Assembly: GCA_027596195.1 (NCBI GenBank)
Contig: JADGJG010000597.1
Span: 1-15,954, forward strand
Reading direction: 5' to 3'
Length of the DNA stretch: 15,954 nt
Origin: Podochytrium sp. JEL0797
Lineage: Eukaryota; Chytridiomycota; Chytridiomycetes; Chytridiales; Chytriomycetaceae
The notes under the pieces were generated by a model, which had not been told where the DNA came from, did no database searches, and worked only from the letters and a program-made list of their open reading frames with translations. Below, piece by piece: positions 1 through 8,492 of this stretch (positions are counted from its first letter, which is position 1; each line of letters begins with the position of its first letter). Both the position numbers and the translations under genes were made by a program.

Positions 1-25
1 TCTATTGCTGTTTCTCGCTTGCTGT

Positions 26-62
<37 letters not shown>
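26..62. repeat. 37-base G homopolymer
   Basis: An uninterrupted run of 37 G lies about 130 bases upstream of the first start codon, on the sense strand of the surface-protein gene. It could be a real promoter or leader tract able to form G-quadruplexes, or an artefact of sequencing or assembly near a contig edge. The length of such a run is rarely reliable. Confidence 0.95.
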
Positions 63-63
<1 letters not shown>

Positions 64-194
64 CAAATCTCTTCTTTTTCTCTCTTCCGTTATTTCTAAT
101 AAGGCTTCCATTTAAAAAATATTTCGGAGATTAAATACAATTCCAATTTTTTTGCAGAAGGGGACGCGACTCGAAAAATAACACTCCCAAAAAC
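63..194 (+). promoter_or_regulatory. Probable promoter/5' leader of the surface-protein gene
   Basis: Between the G tract and the ATG at 195 there is a CT-rich stretch (about 66-90) and an AT-rich TTTAAAAAATATTT segment (about 111-124) that could serve as a TATA-like element. This placement is typical of fungal promoters. No specific factor site is recognised and the transcription start cannot be set from sequence. Confidence 0.35.
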
Positions 195-2313
195 ATGCGA
201 GCCAATTCGATTCTGACCTTCCTGGCGTCGATGGCCTCACTCGCCACCGCCACGCTGTGCTCCACTGACTCGCAGTGCTCGTCCGGCGTCTGCTTCGACA
301 ACAAGATCTGCGCTGACTGTTTCACTGCTTCCGACTGCAAGCCCAACCACACCTGTTACCCGGTCTTTGGCTCCCCTTCCTTTGGTGGTGTCTGCCAGGC
401 GTTGCCGGCGGATGCCGAGTTCCTCGCGTGCTCCAAGGATGCTGATTGGTGAGTGATCTGCGATACGTTGGTCCCTTTTTTGATGTGCAGGGACGGGATG
501 GCAGACCTTTTGGACCCTTAAGTTGGATCGTACGATAAAAATCCCCGCGGGATCACGGGCAATCGCGACCAGCGGTCGGCGAAGTCCCCATATACACAAC
601 AATCTCCATTTTCGCGCCCAGTTCCCCGGCTGCATTTTCTGATCTCTTGATTTAATCAATAAGCTTTTTTCTTCTTTCCACAGCACGGTGGGCCGCGTCT
701 GTCTTGTCAATGGTGCCTGTTCTTCTGCCAGTGCAGGCACACCGCCGCCAACGCCCGTGATCCCCGCACTTGGGGACTGGCCTCTCGACGGAACTCCCTT
801 CATGATCCAGACTTCCACCGGATGCATGGACTACTCGACTGGAGAGCTGATGAGCCAGCCTTGCGATCCGGTGAACAAGAGTCAATGGTTCTCATACAAC
901 ACCTCGACTGGTGCCTATTTCTTGGGTTCCCCGATTCCGGATGTTACTATCCTGGATGGGAATCACTTTTGGAACCCGACGTCGCCTGTGACTGCAGGGG
1001 ACGCCTTGGAGGCCTTGATTCATACGGCACCTCTCGCTGCTTCTCTGTCTCTTTACTTGGCGGCCGGAGGCCAAATCAAGTCCCCGGGCCCGAACGCGCT
1101 TTGTGTGGACAACATTTTTAGAGTGTTGACGTTCCAAACGTGTATGTCCACTGCCTCGCAGCTCTTTAAGCAGTACATTCCCAAGGTTTCTGCCCCGTTC
1201 CAGATCAGCTTCTCAGACTCGCAATGTGTCGATTACTCCGACCCCACTTCCATCCTCTTGAAACCGTGCGTTCCGTTTTCGAGCTCGCAGCTCTTCCACT
1301 TCATCACCCTTGAAGATGGACTTGCTGCTTTGCAGGCCGTTGGGACCGCAGGATACCTTACCGACATCACTGCGTACGTTAGCCACAACGGACTCAGTAT
1401 TGGCGATATTCCTGGATTGTGGCTAGACACAAGCGATATCAATTCCGCTCCCATTATCCCCAACTTTGCAAGCATGGGCAGCAATGGACAAATCTTTATT
1501 CTCAATGATTACTCGCTCTGCCTGGCGGCCAGCGCCGCCGCTGCCGACGGCTCCGCCATACTCTCGTTTGACAGCTGTTCCATGTCATTCCCGCCAGCCG
1601 CATCCCAAGTATTTGACATGTATGTGGCCGCATCTTTCTCTTCGAGCATCACAACGTCTTCCACGGCCTCGTCGACTGCCTCTTTGAGCATTACAACGTC
1701 TGCCCCCGCCTCGTCCACCATCTCTATAAGCAGCACCGTAACTTCCACTGGTTCACCCACCACCACCACTGCCGTCGCCGCCACCACCACCTCCGCCATC
1801 ACGAGCCACGCCTCCGCCTCTGCCACCGCGTCCACCTCTGCCACCGCGTCCACCTCTGCCACCGCGACCACCTCTGCCACCGCGTCCACCTCTGTCACTG
1901 CATCCGCATCTGTGATGAACGCGTCCGGGTCTTTGAACGCATCCGCCTCTGTGACCCCGCCCGCCTCTATGATGAACGCGTCTGCGTCTTCGAACGCCTA
2001 CACATCATACGATACCACCTCCACCACCACCACCGCTTCTTTGATCGCCCCCGCTTCTTCCACGTCCTCTTCCAAAACCACCACCAGCGCGACCACCCCC
2101 ACTACCGGCGTCGCCGCCGCCGCGACGACGACCACCACCGTGGGAGATACGGGTATCATCACGACTGCTGCCACCTCGTACGGGCACGAAAGTGTTCCTA
2201 CAACGCCCGTTACCGCGGAAACTCAGGGAGACCGCAACGTGTATGTGAATGGAGGTGCCGTTTTGGGTGTAACTATGGGTATGGTTGGTTGGGTGTTTGT
2301 GATGGCGCTTTGA
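195..2313 (+). CDS. Secreted Cys-rich, ricin-B-like lectin-domain, Ser/Thr-rich GPI-type surface protein
   Basis: Exons 195-448 and 684-2313 give about 627 residues. The intron starts GTGAGT and ends CACAG, and splicing restores a Cys codon. Residues 1-20 form a signal peptide. Residues 21 to about 100 are Cys-rich with a repeated pattern of roughly C-x4-D-C-x4-V-C, resembling Dickkopf-type knots. Residues of about 115-400 carry four segments with a C-[LMV] motif followed by Gln-x-Phe/Trp endings (QWF, QLF, QLF, QVF), the signature of a ricin-type beta-trefoil lectin fold. From about 403 to 600 the chain is Ser/Thr/Ala-rich with tandem repeats, a likely O-glycosylated stalk. The last 20 residues are hydrophobic after Asn-Gly-Gly, fitting GPI attachment. 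The inferred role is a carbohydrate-binding cell-wall or adhesion protein; the ligand is unknown. The lectin call rests on motif pattern only. Confidence 0.85.
1819..1890 (+). repeat. Coding 18-bp tandem repeat, four copies
   Basis: Four consecutive 18-base units (TCTGCCACCGCGTCCACC with one substitution) encode Ser-Ala-Thr-Ala-Ser-Thr inside the stalk of the surface protein. Such in-frame minisatellites in fungal wall proteins often vary in copy number between strains. Confidence 0.9.
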
Positions 2314-2314
2314 A

Positions 2315-2334
2315 GGGGGGGAGGGGGGGGGGGG
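2315..2334 (+). repeat. G-run immediately after the stop codon
   Basis: Seven G, one A and twelve G begin two bases after the TGA of the surface-protein gene, followed by a T-rich stretch. It lies on the sense strand and so would be in the 3' UTR. Confidence 0.9.
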
Positions 2335-2402
2335 TTTCTTTTTTTCTACTTCTTTCATACTACTTCTATGATCCTTACTGCTTCTATGATCTCAGATTAG
2401 AA

Positions 2403-2408
2403 AATAAA
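2403..2408 (+). terminator. Candidate polyadenylation signal AATAAA
   Basis: AATAAA lies about 90 bases after the stop of the surface-protein gene, in AT-rich sequence. The position and motif fit a 3'-end signal; the cleavage site is not identifiable. Confidence 0.45.
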
Positions 2409-2833
2409 TACAATTCGATTCCCGCTTTACCTCGCGTTTGAGTTTCACTTTTTTGCTCAGCCCGGTTTATGGCTTGTTGAAAATTATTGGATAGATTCTT
2501 TCATTTCTTCACTTCCTCTGCTTAATGGGCGGGCCTGGGCGGGCATGTTTCCAGTTTTCCAGTTTCTTTTCAACTCTATCAGGTTTAAGCTTGCTTAAAC
2601 ACGTTGGCGACAGTTCCTTCTTCTTTTGGAGGCTTTTTTTCACGTGACAATTCCTTCTGTATGTTTTTTTTTTTCGTCCAAAAAAAGGGAATGTACACGT
2701 TTGTTGGGACGGAGGCAACTTCAGTTGCAACGTTACCTCGGCTTCGCAGCGCTTTGGCTGGGCGCGATAGCGTGAGCATTCTGTTTTTCTTTTTCATTCG
2801 AACCCTCATCAATTGAATTAGTCACCTCCGCGC
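2409..2833. other. Intergenic region, 3' flank and cyclin promoter
   Basis: No convincing gene is seen. The stretch has a CACGTG E-box-type palindrome near 2641, a T12 run near 2665-2676 followed by CGTCC and a short A-run, and T-rich tracts near 2784-2796 just ahead of the cyclin ATG. Short ORFs on both strands here encode only homopolymer-like Phe/Lys strings and are discounted. The region probably holds the cyclin promoter. Confidence 0.5.
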
Positions 2834-4763
2834 ATGTCGACTTTGTTGCGCAACCGCGGACATGCTGCTACTGGCAGCAAGACGGGTGAGTGGAGTGGAG
2901 TGTGTGTGTGTGTGTTTGTGTGTTGACTTTAGTTTCCAGGCAGCAGCGACAAGGCAACCACGCTAGGCGCACGCAAAGCGCTCGGTGCCGTGACCAGTGC
3001 GAATGTATCGAAACCCTCAGTGACCAGTGGTGCGAATGCATCCAAGACAGCGTACTCAGTGTCTAGTGGTGCGAATGTGTCGAAACCCTCTGTTTCCAAT
3101 GCGAAGGCGACTCGCCCCTCTTCGTCTCTTCGCCCCACCTCGTCGCTCTCTTCGTCGCTCTCTGCATCCCTCTCTTCACACACACGACACTCCACGTCTT
3201 CACTCTCTTCCTCACACCCCACCTCGAATCACACCACCTCGAACCACACCAACACCTCGAATCACACCTCGTCTCAGTCAAAGAAACGCACCCAGCAACC
3301 CGAACACAACCACACCGAAAACGAGGACACCTCTCAATCGCGCCTCAAACGCCAACGCACCTCGGCAGCCCGTCTCTCCGCGGGTTTCTCTGCCGTCGAA
3401 TCCGTCTCGATAAAACCAGTCAGCAGCGCAACTCTCGCCATGCGTGCACGCACTGCTGTGCTGCAGGCAAACGCAAACACACAAAAGAAGCCCATCCCAT
3501 CTGTCTCACTCTCCCAAAGAAGATCCGTTCAAAGACCACTCAAACCCATCGCTCTCAAACCATTCAACCCGAGACTCGCAAAAACTATATACCACACCAC
3601 AGATCACATGCAAGTCTCGGAATACTCGGACCAAATCTTTCTCTACATGCGCGAAATGGAGGTATTGTATTCCATATCGTCGCGTCTTGTCCAAAACCTC
3701 ACCCCACTCACTTTCCCAGATCAAAACCCTCCCCTCCGCAACCTACATCCCCACCCTCCACCCAACCCTCACCTGGCCCATGCGCACAACCCTCGTCGAC
3801 TGGCTCACCTCTCTGCACACAAAACTGAACCTCCTCCCCGCAACCCTCTTTCTCACAACCAACCTCCTCGACCGCTTCATGTCCCTCAAACCCTCCATCG
3901 CCGTCGAAAAATTCCAACTCGTGGGTCTCGTGTCACTCCTCCTCGCCTGCAAATACGAAGAAGTCATGGTCCCTGCTGTTCGTGTACTCGTCCACGTCGT
4001 CGGAGGAGGGTACACGTCCGAAGAAATCCTCAAAGCAGAACGATACATGCTTTCCGTATTCGGTTTCGGGATTGGATACAATTCGCCGTGCTCGTTTACG
4101 AAACGTACCCTGCGTGTATCAAAGGATCCCGATGCAACCCGTGTTGGGCTGTTGGCGGCATATTTCTGTGATGTTTCTTTGTTGGCCGAGGTTTTTGTCG
4201 GGGTGCCTGGGAGTCTTGTTTCGGCGGCGAGTGTGTATCTTGGTAAAAAGGTTTTGGAGAGTGGTGACTGGGTGAGTCTTTTTTGTGCCGAGTTGAGGCG
4301 AGTCGCGCAGCGTGCGAGCGTAGCGAGCATGGAAAGGCGATGCGCATCGGGAGTGCGCGAAGCGCAGAAAAAGAGCGAGCGAAGCGAGGGAGGCGCGCGC
4401 ACGACGAGAGTGCGTTCGCGCAGAAAAAAAGAAAGCGAGCGAAGCGAGCAGGGAAAAGTGGAGGGATGCGAGGTACGCGCGAAGCGAGAAAAAAAACTAG
4501 CGAGCGAAGCGAGCATGGAAAGGAGACTCCCTTCCCCCTTCCCTTCGCTAACAGTAGCTCCAATTAAAAACACCCAGACCCACGAACACGCCACCGCCTC
4601 CGGATACACGGAACCCGAGCTCCTCGAGTGCGCGAAAGCCCTATACGCGACCGTGTCTCAGATGGACCCGCAGGCGGCTGTGTACCAAAAGTATGCGGAC
4701 GCGCGGTACTCGCATGTGTCTGTTTTTGTGAAGGACTTTACGGCCAAGAATGTGGCGACTTAG
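2834..4763 (+). CDS. B-type (G2/M) cyclin
   Basis: Exons 2834-2885, 2940-3661, 3720-4271 and 4578-4763 encode 503 residues. Introns begin GTGAGT, GTATTG and GTGAGT. A destruction-box-like RKALGAV at about residues 29-35 predicts APC/C-directed proteolysis. It is followed by a long Ser/Thr/His/Asn-rich disordered arm. The cyclin N-fold starts with SEYSDQIFLYMREME, continues after the second splice with WPMRTTLVDWL (the conserved MRxxLVDWL core), and includes DRFMS and KYEE. The C-fold includes NSPCSFTKR and, after the third splice, GYTEPELLECAKAL. The product would activate a Cdc2/Cdk1-type kinase in the nucleus. Read without splicing at 3662 the frame leaves the cyclin family, so that intron is firm. 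The 306-nt third intron is stop-free in frame; its removal restores cyclin spacing. It resembles fungal CLB/cdc13-type cyclins; which paralogue is unknown. Confidence 0.93.
2899..2922 (+). repeat. (TG)n microsatellite in cyclin intron 1
   Basis: A nearly pure TG run with one TTT interruption fills much of the 54-nt first intron of the cyclin gene. Confidence 0.85.
4314..4523 (+). repeat. GCGAGCGAAGCGAGC-type repeats inside cyclin intron 3
   Basis: Four near-identical copies of the 15-base unit occur at about 4314-4328 (one substitution), 4375-4388, 4435-4449 and 4500-4514. The first and last are followed by ATGGAAAGG. Diverged partial copies lie between (for example about 4468-4478). On the plus strand they read Ser-Glu-Arg-Ser-Glu, on the minus strand Ala/Cys-Ser-Leu-Arg-Ser-Leu. 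They are specific to the third intron of the cyclin gene and appear nowhere else in the window. Confidence 0.85.
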
Positions 4764-5684
4764 AAAAAGTCGGAGAGAGAGAGTGAAGGAATATTTATTT
4801 TTTTCTTTCTTTTTTGGTTTGAACTTTTAATCAACAAATGGATTAAATCATGAAATTGCACGCGGGTTTTTGGAGGATGTGTGTGTGCACGTGTGTGCGT
4901 GTGTGTATTAAACCCTGGGAGAATCCTCACCCCCCAGCGAAACTTCTCGCACCACCGGTCAAAGATGAGTTGTGAATGCAATCTTACGCAATCTTCACGA
5001 TGGAACCCCGTTGAAACGATATGGATTTTCAAGACGATGAAGGACGCCAATATTGGATCTGCGCGTACATATATGCAATAAATCTTCTTGGAAACGCGTG
5101 TATTCCTGTGCGGAAAGAGGGGGCGAGTGGGTGGGTTTGGGTGAGCGGGGATTGGAAATGTCCTCTGACGCAGAATTCGGAGATCGTGGCGGATATGGAT
5201 TTCATCGTTGGGCTTCGCTGGCGGGTGATAATAAAGAAGAACTCGGGTCCATAAACTTTACGAAAGTTGCGAACGCAAAATCAGTGCACGTCACGAAAAT
5301 CTCAACGCCAAGTCTTGAGCAAGTCTTGAAAAAGGTTCTGCCCATGTGTTTTAAAAATGCTTCTTTCGCGGAAGAACGTGATTGGACATGTGGCCTCGCG
5401 CTTCGAGAACAATGGGGGCAAAAAAAAAGTCGCAAGAAAAAACTGGGAAACGGCACCCCCCCGCGACCCTCTTCCCTCCAAAGCGCAAATCGGACACCGA
5501 TCTAGTACACTGAAAGCCTTATTCCAAGTAACACTACCATATCCAACAAGCCACTCTTGAAACGCCTGTTTGTCAACATCGTGAGTCTCGCGTTTCAATC
5601 CCCATTCCGCGAAACGTATCCACGTTTTTTCCACCCGATCCCCCTCTAACGATTCGACCCTTCAAACACACACCCCCACCCCAG
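4764..5684. other. Intergenic region of about 920 bp
   Basis: No gene is supported here. It contains AT-rich 3' flank of the cyclin (4789-4815), a TG-rich microsatellite at 4878-4908, an AATAAA at 5077-5082, and A-rich and CT-rich stretches. A pyrimidine/C-rich run ending CCCCAG directly before the ATG at 5685 looks like a splice acceptor, so a 5'-UTR intron for the next gene is possible. A 115-codon plus ORF (ATG 5158 to stop 5505) has no recognisable domain and no clear coding signature; it is not called. Confidence 0.5.
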
Positions 5685-6837
5685 ATGGGAAAAGAAAAAG
5701 AAAAAGACCACAAAGACACCCCGGCCCCGCGCATCTCCCGCGTAACCCTCAACTTTGTCGGCTTCCCCTCCGTCAAAACCTCGTCCGAATCCCCCTCGCG
5801 CCGCGTGATCGCCGAAATCCCCACGAACGCAAAATACTCGCTCATCGACCTGGTCCTGTTTGCGAAACGCGATCAACTGGCGGACGATGAAGGCGTAGAC
5901 AGCGACAAGTGTTGTTTCTATACTGCGGATTTCGCGGCGATTCCGAGTTATGCGAGTATTGGTGTGTTGAGGGATGGAGAGAGTCTTGTGGTGGCGTATA
6001 ATGGGAATGTGGATCGTGAGGGGTCGGATGATGAGGAGGATCGGAAAAAGGACAAGAAGAAGGATAAGAAGAAGGAAAAGAGCTCCAAAGACAAGAAAAA
6101 GTCCAAGAGTAAAGGAAGCGGGAGCGAGGAGGATAGTGGGAGCGACAGTGAGAGTGTGGTGGTGGTGATCAAGAAGCACGACAAGCACAGCCACTCGCGT
6201 CATGGATCCAGTAAACCCAAGGACAGCGACGACGAAAAGAGTCACAAACGGAGCTCGAGCAAGAAGAAGGACAAGGACAGTGACGATGAGAAGGGGCACA
6301 GACGCAGTTCGAGCAAAAAGAAGGACAAGGGGAGCGATGACGAGAAGGAGCACAAGAGAAAGTCGAGCAAGAAGAAGGGGAGCGACGACGAAGAGGATGA
6401 CCGGAAGGACAAGAAGGGTCACTCGCGGTCTGGATCGGCAAAGAAGGACGACAAGCACAAATCGAAACACTATGATTCCGACGCGTCTGATGCGAAACCG
6501 AAACGCCGCGGAAGCCACAAAAAGACTGAAATGAGCAGCGAGGAATCTCTTGTCGAGGAAAAGAAGGAGAGACGTCATTCCAAGAGTCGCAGTGCTAGAG
6601 ACGATGATGGTAAATTTCTTTTGGGTTCTTTTTGAAATCGAGCTAACTTTTGAAATCAGCTGGTTCTGGCTCAGGTCTCAAACCGCGAAAATCATTAAAT
6701 GGCGGAGAAGGGTACTATGGCTTGTCGTCACCTCGAGCAAAAAGCCCCTCATTCAGTACGTTGACCGCACATTTTTTGATCGATTATCTGCTGATGTATA
6801 TTCCATTGCAGGTCGAACGCGTGATTACGACTTCTAG
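5685..6837 (+). CDS. Lys/Ser/Asp-rich repeat protein with coilin-like N-terminal domain (tentative)
   Basis: Exons 5685-6609, 6660-6755 and 6812-6837 encode 348 residues. Donors are GTAAAT and GTACGT; the first intron has a GCTAAC branch-point-like site 15 bases before its AG. Residues of about 16-110 form a compact, non-repetitive domain: RVTLNF strand, a SLIDLVLFAKRDQL helix, and IGVLRDGESLVVAY near its end. That order and spacing resemble the ubiquitin-like N-terminal fold of coilin, the Cajal-body scaffold (LRLxF start, VRDNDxLxV end). The rest is a charged tail with KKDKKKDKKK, 18-residue repeats and a short C-terminus ending SSRTRDYDF. The composition suggests a nuclear, disordered, phosphorylated protein. 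The coilin link is pattern-based inference; a generic SR/KS-rich nuclear protein is the alternative. An unspliced reading would stop at 6635. Confidence 0.75.
6222..6377 (+). repeat. 54-bp coding tandem repeat, about three copies
   Basis: Units start at 6222, 6276 and 6330, each encoding a variant of [DG]SDDEK-x-H-[KR]-R-x-SSKKKDK. A fourth, degenerate GSDDEE start follows at 6378. They form the core of the charged tail of the coilin-like protein. The long open frame on the opposite strand is a by-product of this repeat composition. Confidence 0.88.
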
Positions 6838-7147
6838 AGCCCCATTCTTTCTCCACCACCATGCTGTTAATTTTTACCATTTTGTTGTTTCGATTTTGGG
6901 TTGTTTGATTTTTTAAAAGAGGTTGAAAAGAAGGAAGGGAAACAAAAAAAGGAAAAGACAATTGGAAAAAATGGAAGGCAGGAAAACGCAGTTAAGGGCG
7001 AACCGTTCTAAATATGGAGCTTTTCAGATCTATGCGAAAATAGACGAACGTGTCTCCATGACAAGCAGTGGGCGTCAACAAGCCCACAATAACTCCCACC
7101 TCCCCCTCGACCTTCCCTAGGAACACCTCTTCATCCCAGACCCATTC
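6838..7147. other. Intergenic/5' region of the next gene
   Basis: Contains T-rich then A-rich sequence (about 6860-6975) and a C-rich pyrimidine tract ending TTCCCTAG at 7113-7120, with another CCCAG at 7135-7139; both look like 3' splice sites. The frame of the downstream gene is open back to 7121 (EHLFIPDPF) before a TAG, so a short upstream exon may exist. One possibility starts at the ATG at 6971 with a weak GTGTCT donor at 7050 joined to 7140. No unique model can be chosen. Confidence 0.4.
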
Positions 7148-8354
7148 ATGCTCCTCCAGCCTGATCAAATGCTCTTCCCGATCTCGGATTCGATGGGTCA
7201 AATCTTTGACCCTCAGTTCCTGGCTCATCATTATCCCTTGGGTGCTGCTGATATGACGGCCGCTACTTTGTTTGAGGTTGGACTTGGGAATGAGTCCTTG
7301 GGACTTGTCGCCCCACTGCCACAAATAGACTGGCGATCTACCAAACCCCCACAAAGTATTGTGTCGTCCAGTTCCCCAAAATCGAAGCTGTCTTCACCGT
7401 CCGACTCTATGGAGACTGAAAAGATCCTTACTACCGTAAAGAAGCGGCGTACTTCCGCTGGAGGCGGCAGCAGCAGCAGTCACACTGATACGTCGCCCAC
7501 CAAAAAACGCGTTTCTATTTCATTCAAGAACATTGCTGCAGGGATTACAAAACACAACTACCAACCACCACTCAAGGTCCCCCGTGGGAGTGAAGTTATG
7601 GTAGTGGATCCCGAGTTGGTGAATTTGTCGGAACTCAAGAGCAAGGAGGACCAAAAAAAAGCATGCTTGGAAATTGAATTTGAATCGGGCAATGAAGTTG
7701 AGGTTGGCGGAAAACAAGGGGGGTGTTGTGGCCGGGGGTTGGGGTGGTGCGGGAGGGGTGGTGCAACTGGTAGCTATGGTGCCTTTGGGACCTCAGTGGG
7801 GTGAGGACATTTTGATGGGGTACCCGCTGGAACCGGTGTTGGGAGGGGACTTGTTGACTTTGGATCGAATGCCCGACGCGGAAATTTTTCCGGGGATGGG
7901 GTCCAACTTTGGAGGGGTAGAGGGTGTTTTGATGGGATCGGGGCAGAAGGCGCAAGTTTCTAAAAAGCCGTGTGCGCCTCCTTACACGATTTCGAAAACG
8001 TCGGATAGGTCCTTGAAGGTAACGCAGGGGTGGTGAAATCTCTTTGCACTCTAATTCGCTCATATTTTTTATACACACAATTAATAGAAGTCAAACCCGG
8101 AGCCCATACAGTCCATTGACTTCAGCTTCGGCAAAAAAAAATTGTACCTCCCGGTGCAAGCTCCCATGTCCCCGCCGGACGCTTTCCTCTCTCCCTTTGT
8201 CCCCCGCATTTTCATTCCAGCGGCTGGACCAGGTCACCTCAGCCCGCCCCCATCTTCCACCTCAGCGCAACCCAAAAGACAGTTGAGTCTCGGCAGCTTG
8301 TTCAACAATGGGCAGCTGAGTGAGTCTTTTTGGCAGTTTGAGGAAGAAGAATGA
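7148..8354 (+). CDS. Uncharacterised low-complexity protein, three exons
   Basis: I do not recognise this protein. The best model is exons 7148-7702, 7797-8018 and 8088-8354 (347 residues). The last intron (GTAACG...AATAG) is well supported, keeps phase and restores a continuous frame. The first (GTTGGC...CCTCAG) is weaker but bridges two frames that both look coding; a similar GTTGG donor is used in ALG6 at 15738. Visible features: hydrophobic N-terminal segment rich in Met/Phe/Pro, a basic patch TVKKRRTS and TSPTKKRVSISF (possible NLS and SP/TP phosphosites), acidic EIEFESGNEVE, a Gly/Pro/Met-rich middle, and a Pro/Ser-rich tail ending SESFWQFEEEE. It could be a nuclear regulator, but that is inference. 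The start may lie further upstream, since splice-acceptor-like sites at 7120 and 7139 precede the ATG. Confidence 0.6.
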
Positions 8355-8394
8355 GGTGTGAAAATATAAATCTTTTATTATTATTTTTCGTGAA

Positions 8395-8484
8395 CTGATG
8401 GTTTACAAGCAGAAAGCTTTATCAATTTGGTGTACACATAAACAATAAATCCTCCGCACCTGATGGTTTACAAGCAGAAAGCTT
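8395..8484. repeat. 25-bp direct repeat (8395-8419 and 8460-8484)
   Basis: CTGATGGTTTACAAGCAGAAAGCTT (start 8395, repeated exactly at 8460) occurs twice with a 65-bp period, about 40 bp downstream of the stop of the orphan gene. AATAAA at 8443-8448 lies between the copies. Confidence 0.95.
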
Positions 8485-8492
8485 AACCATCA
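8461..8492. terminator. Imperfect hairpin built on the second repeat copy
   Basis: TGATGGTT (8461-8468) pairs perfectly with AACCATCA (8485-8492). Inside, AAGC and GCTT pair around an AGAAA loop, leaving a TAC bulge. The first repeat copy keeps only the inner stem and TGAT/ATCA. It lies between two convergent transcription units and could influence 3'-end formation, but a function is not shown by sequence. Confidence 0.4.

Noticed and set aside
3662..4171. Continuation of cyclin exon 2 in its original frame, suggesting a frameshift
   Set aside because: A 58-nt GT-AG intron at 3662-3719 restores the cyclin box exactly, so no frameshift is needed.
3743..4609. 288-codon minus-strand ORF rich in Ser/Leu/Arg/Phe
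   Set aside because: It lies opposite the cyclin C-terminal exons and the GCGA repeats; its composition is the mirror of those repeats and it has no domain.
5158..5505. 115-codon plus-strand ORF in the large intergenic region
   Set aside because: No recognisable motif, poly-Lys end, no flanking splice or promoter logic; too weak to call.
5646..6578. 310-codon minus-strand ORF rich in Leu/Val/Phe that looks like a membrane protein
   Set aside because: It is the antisense reading of the Lys/Ser/Asp codons of the coilin-like gene, which on the plus strand has consistent splicing.
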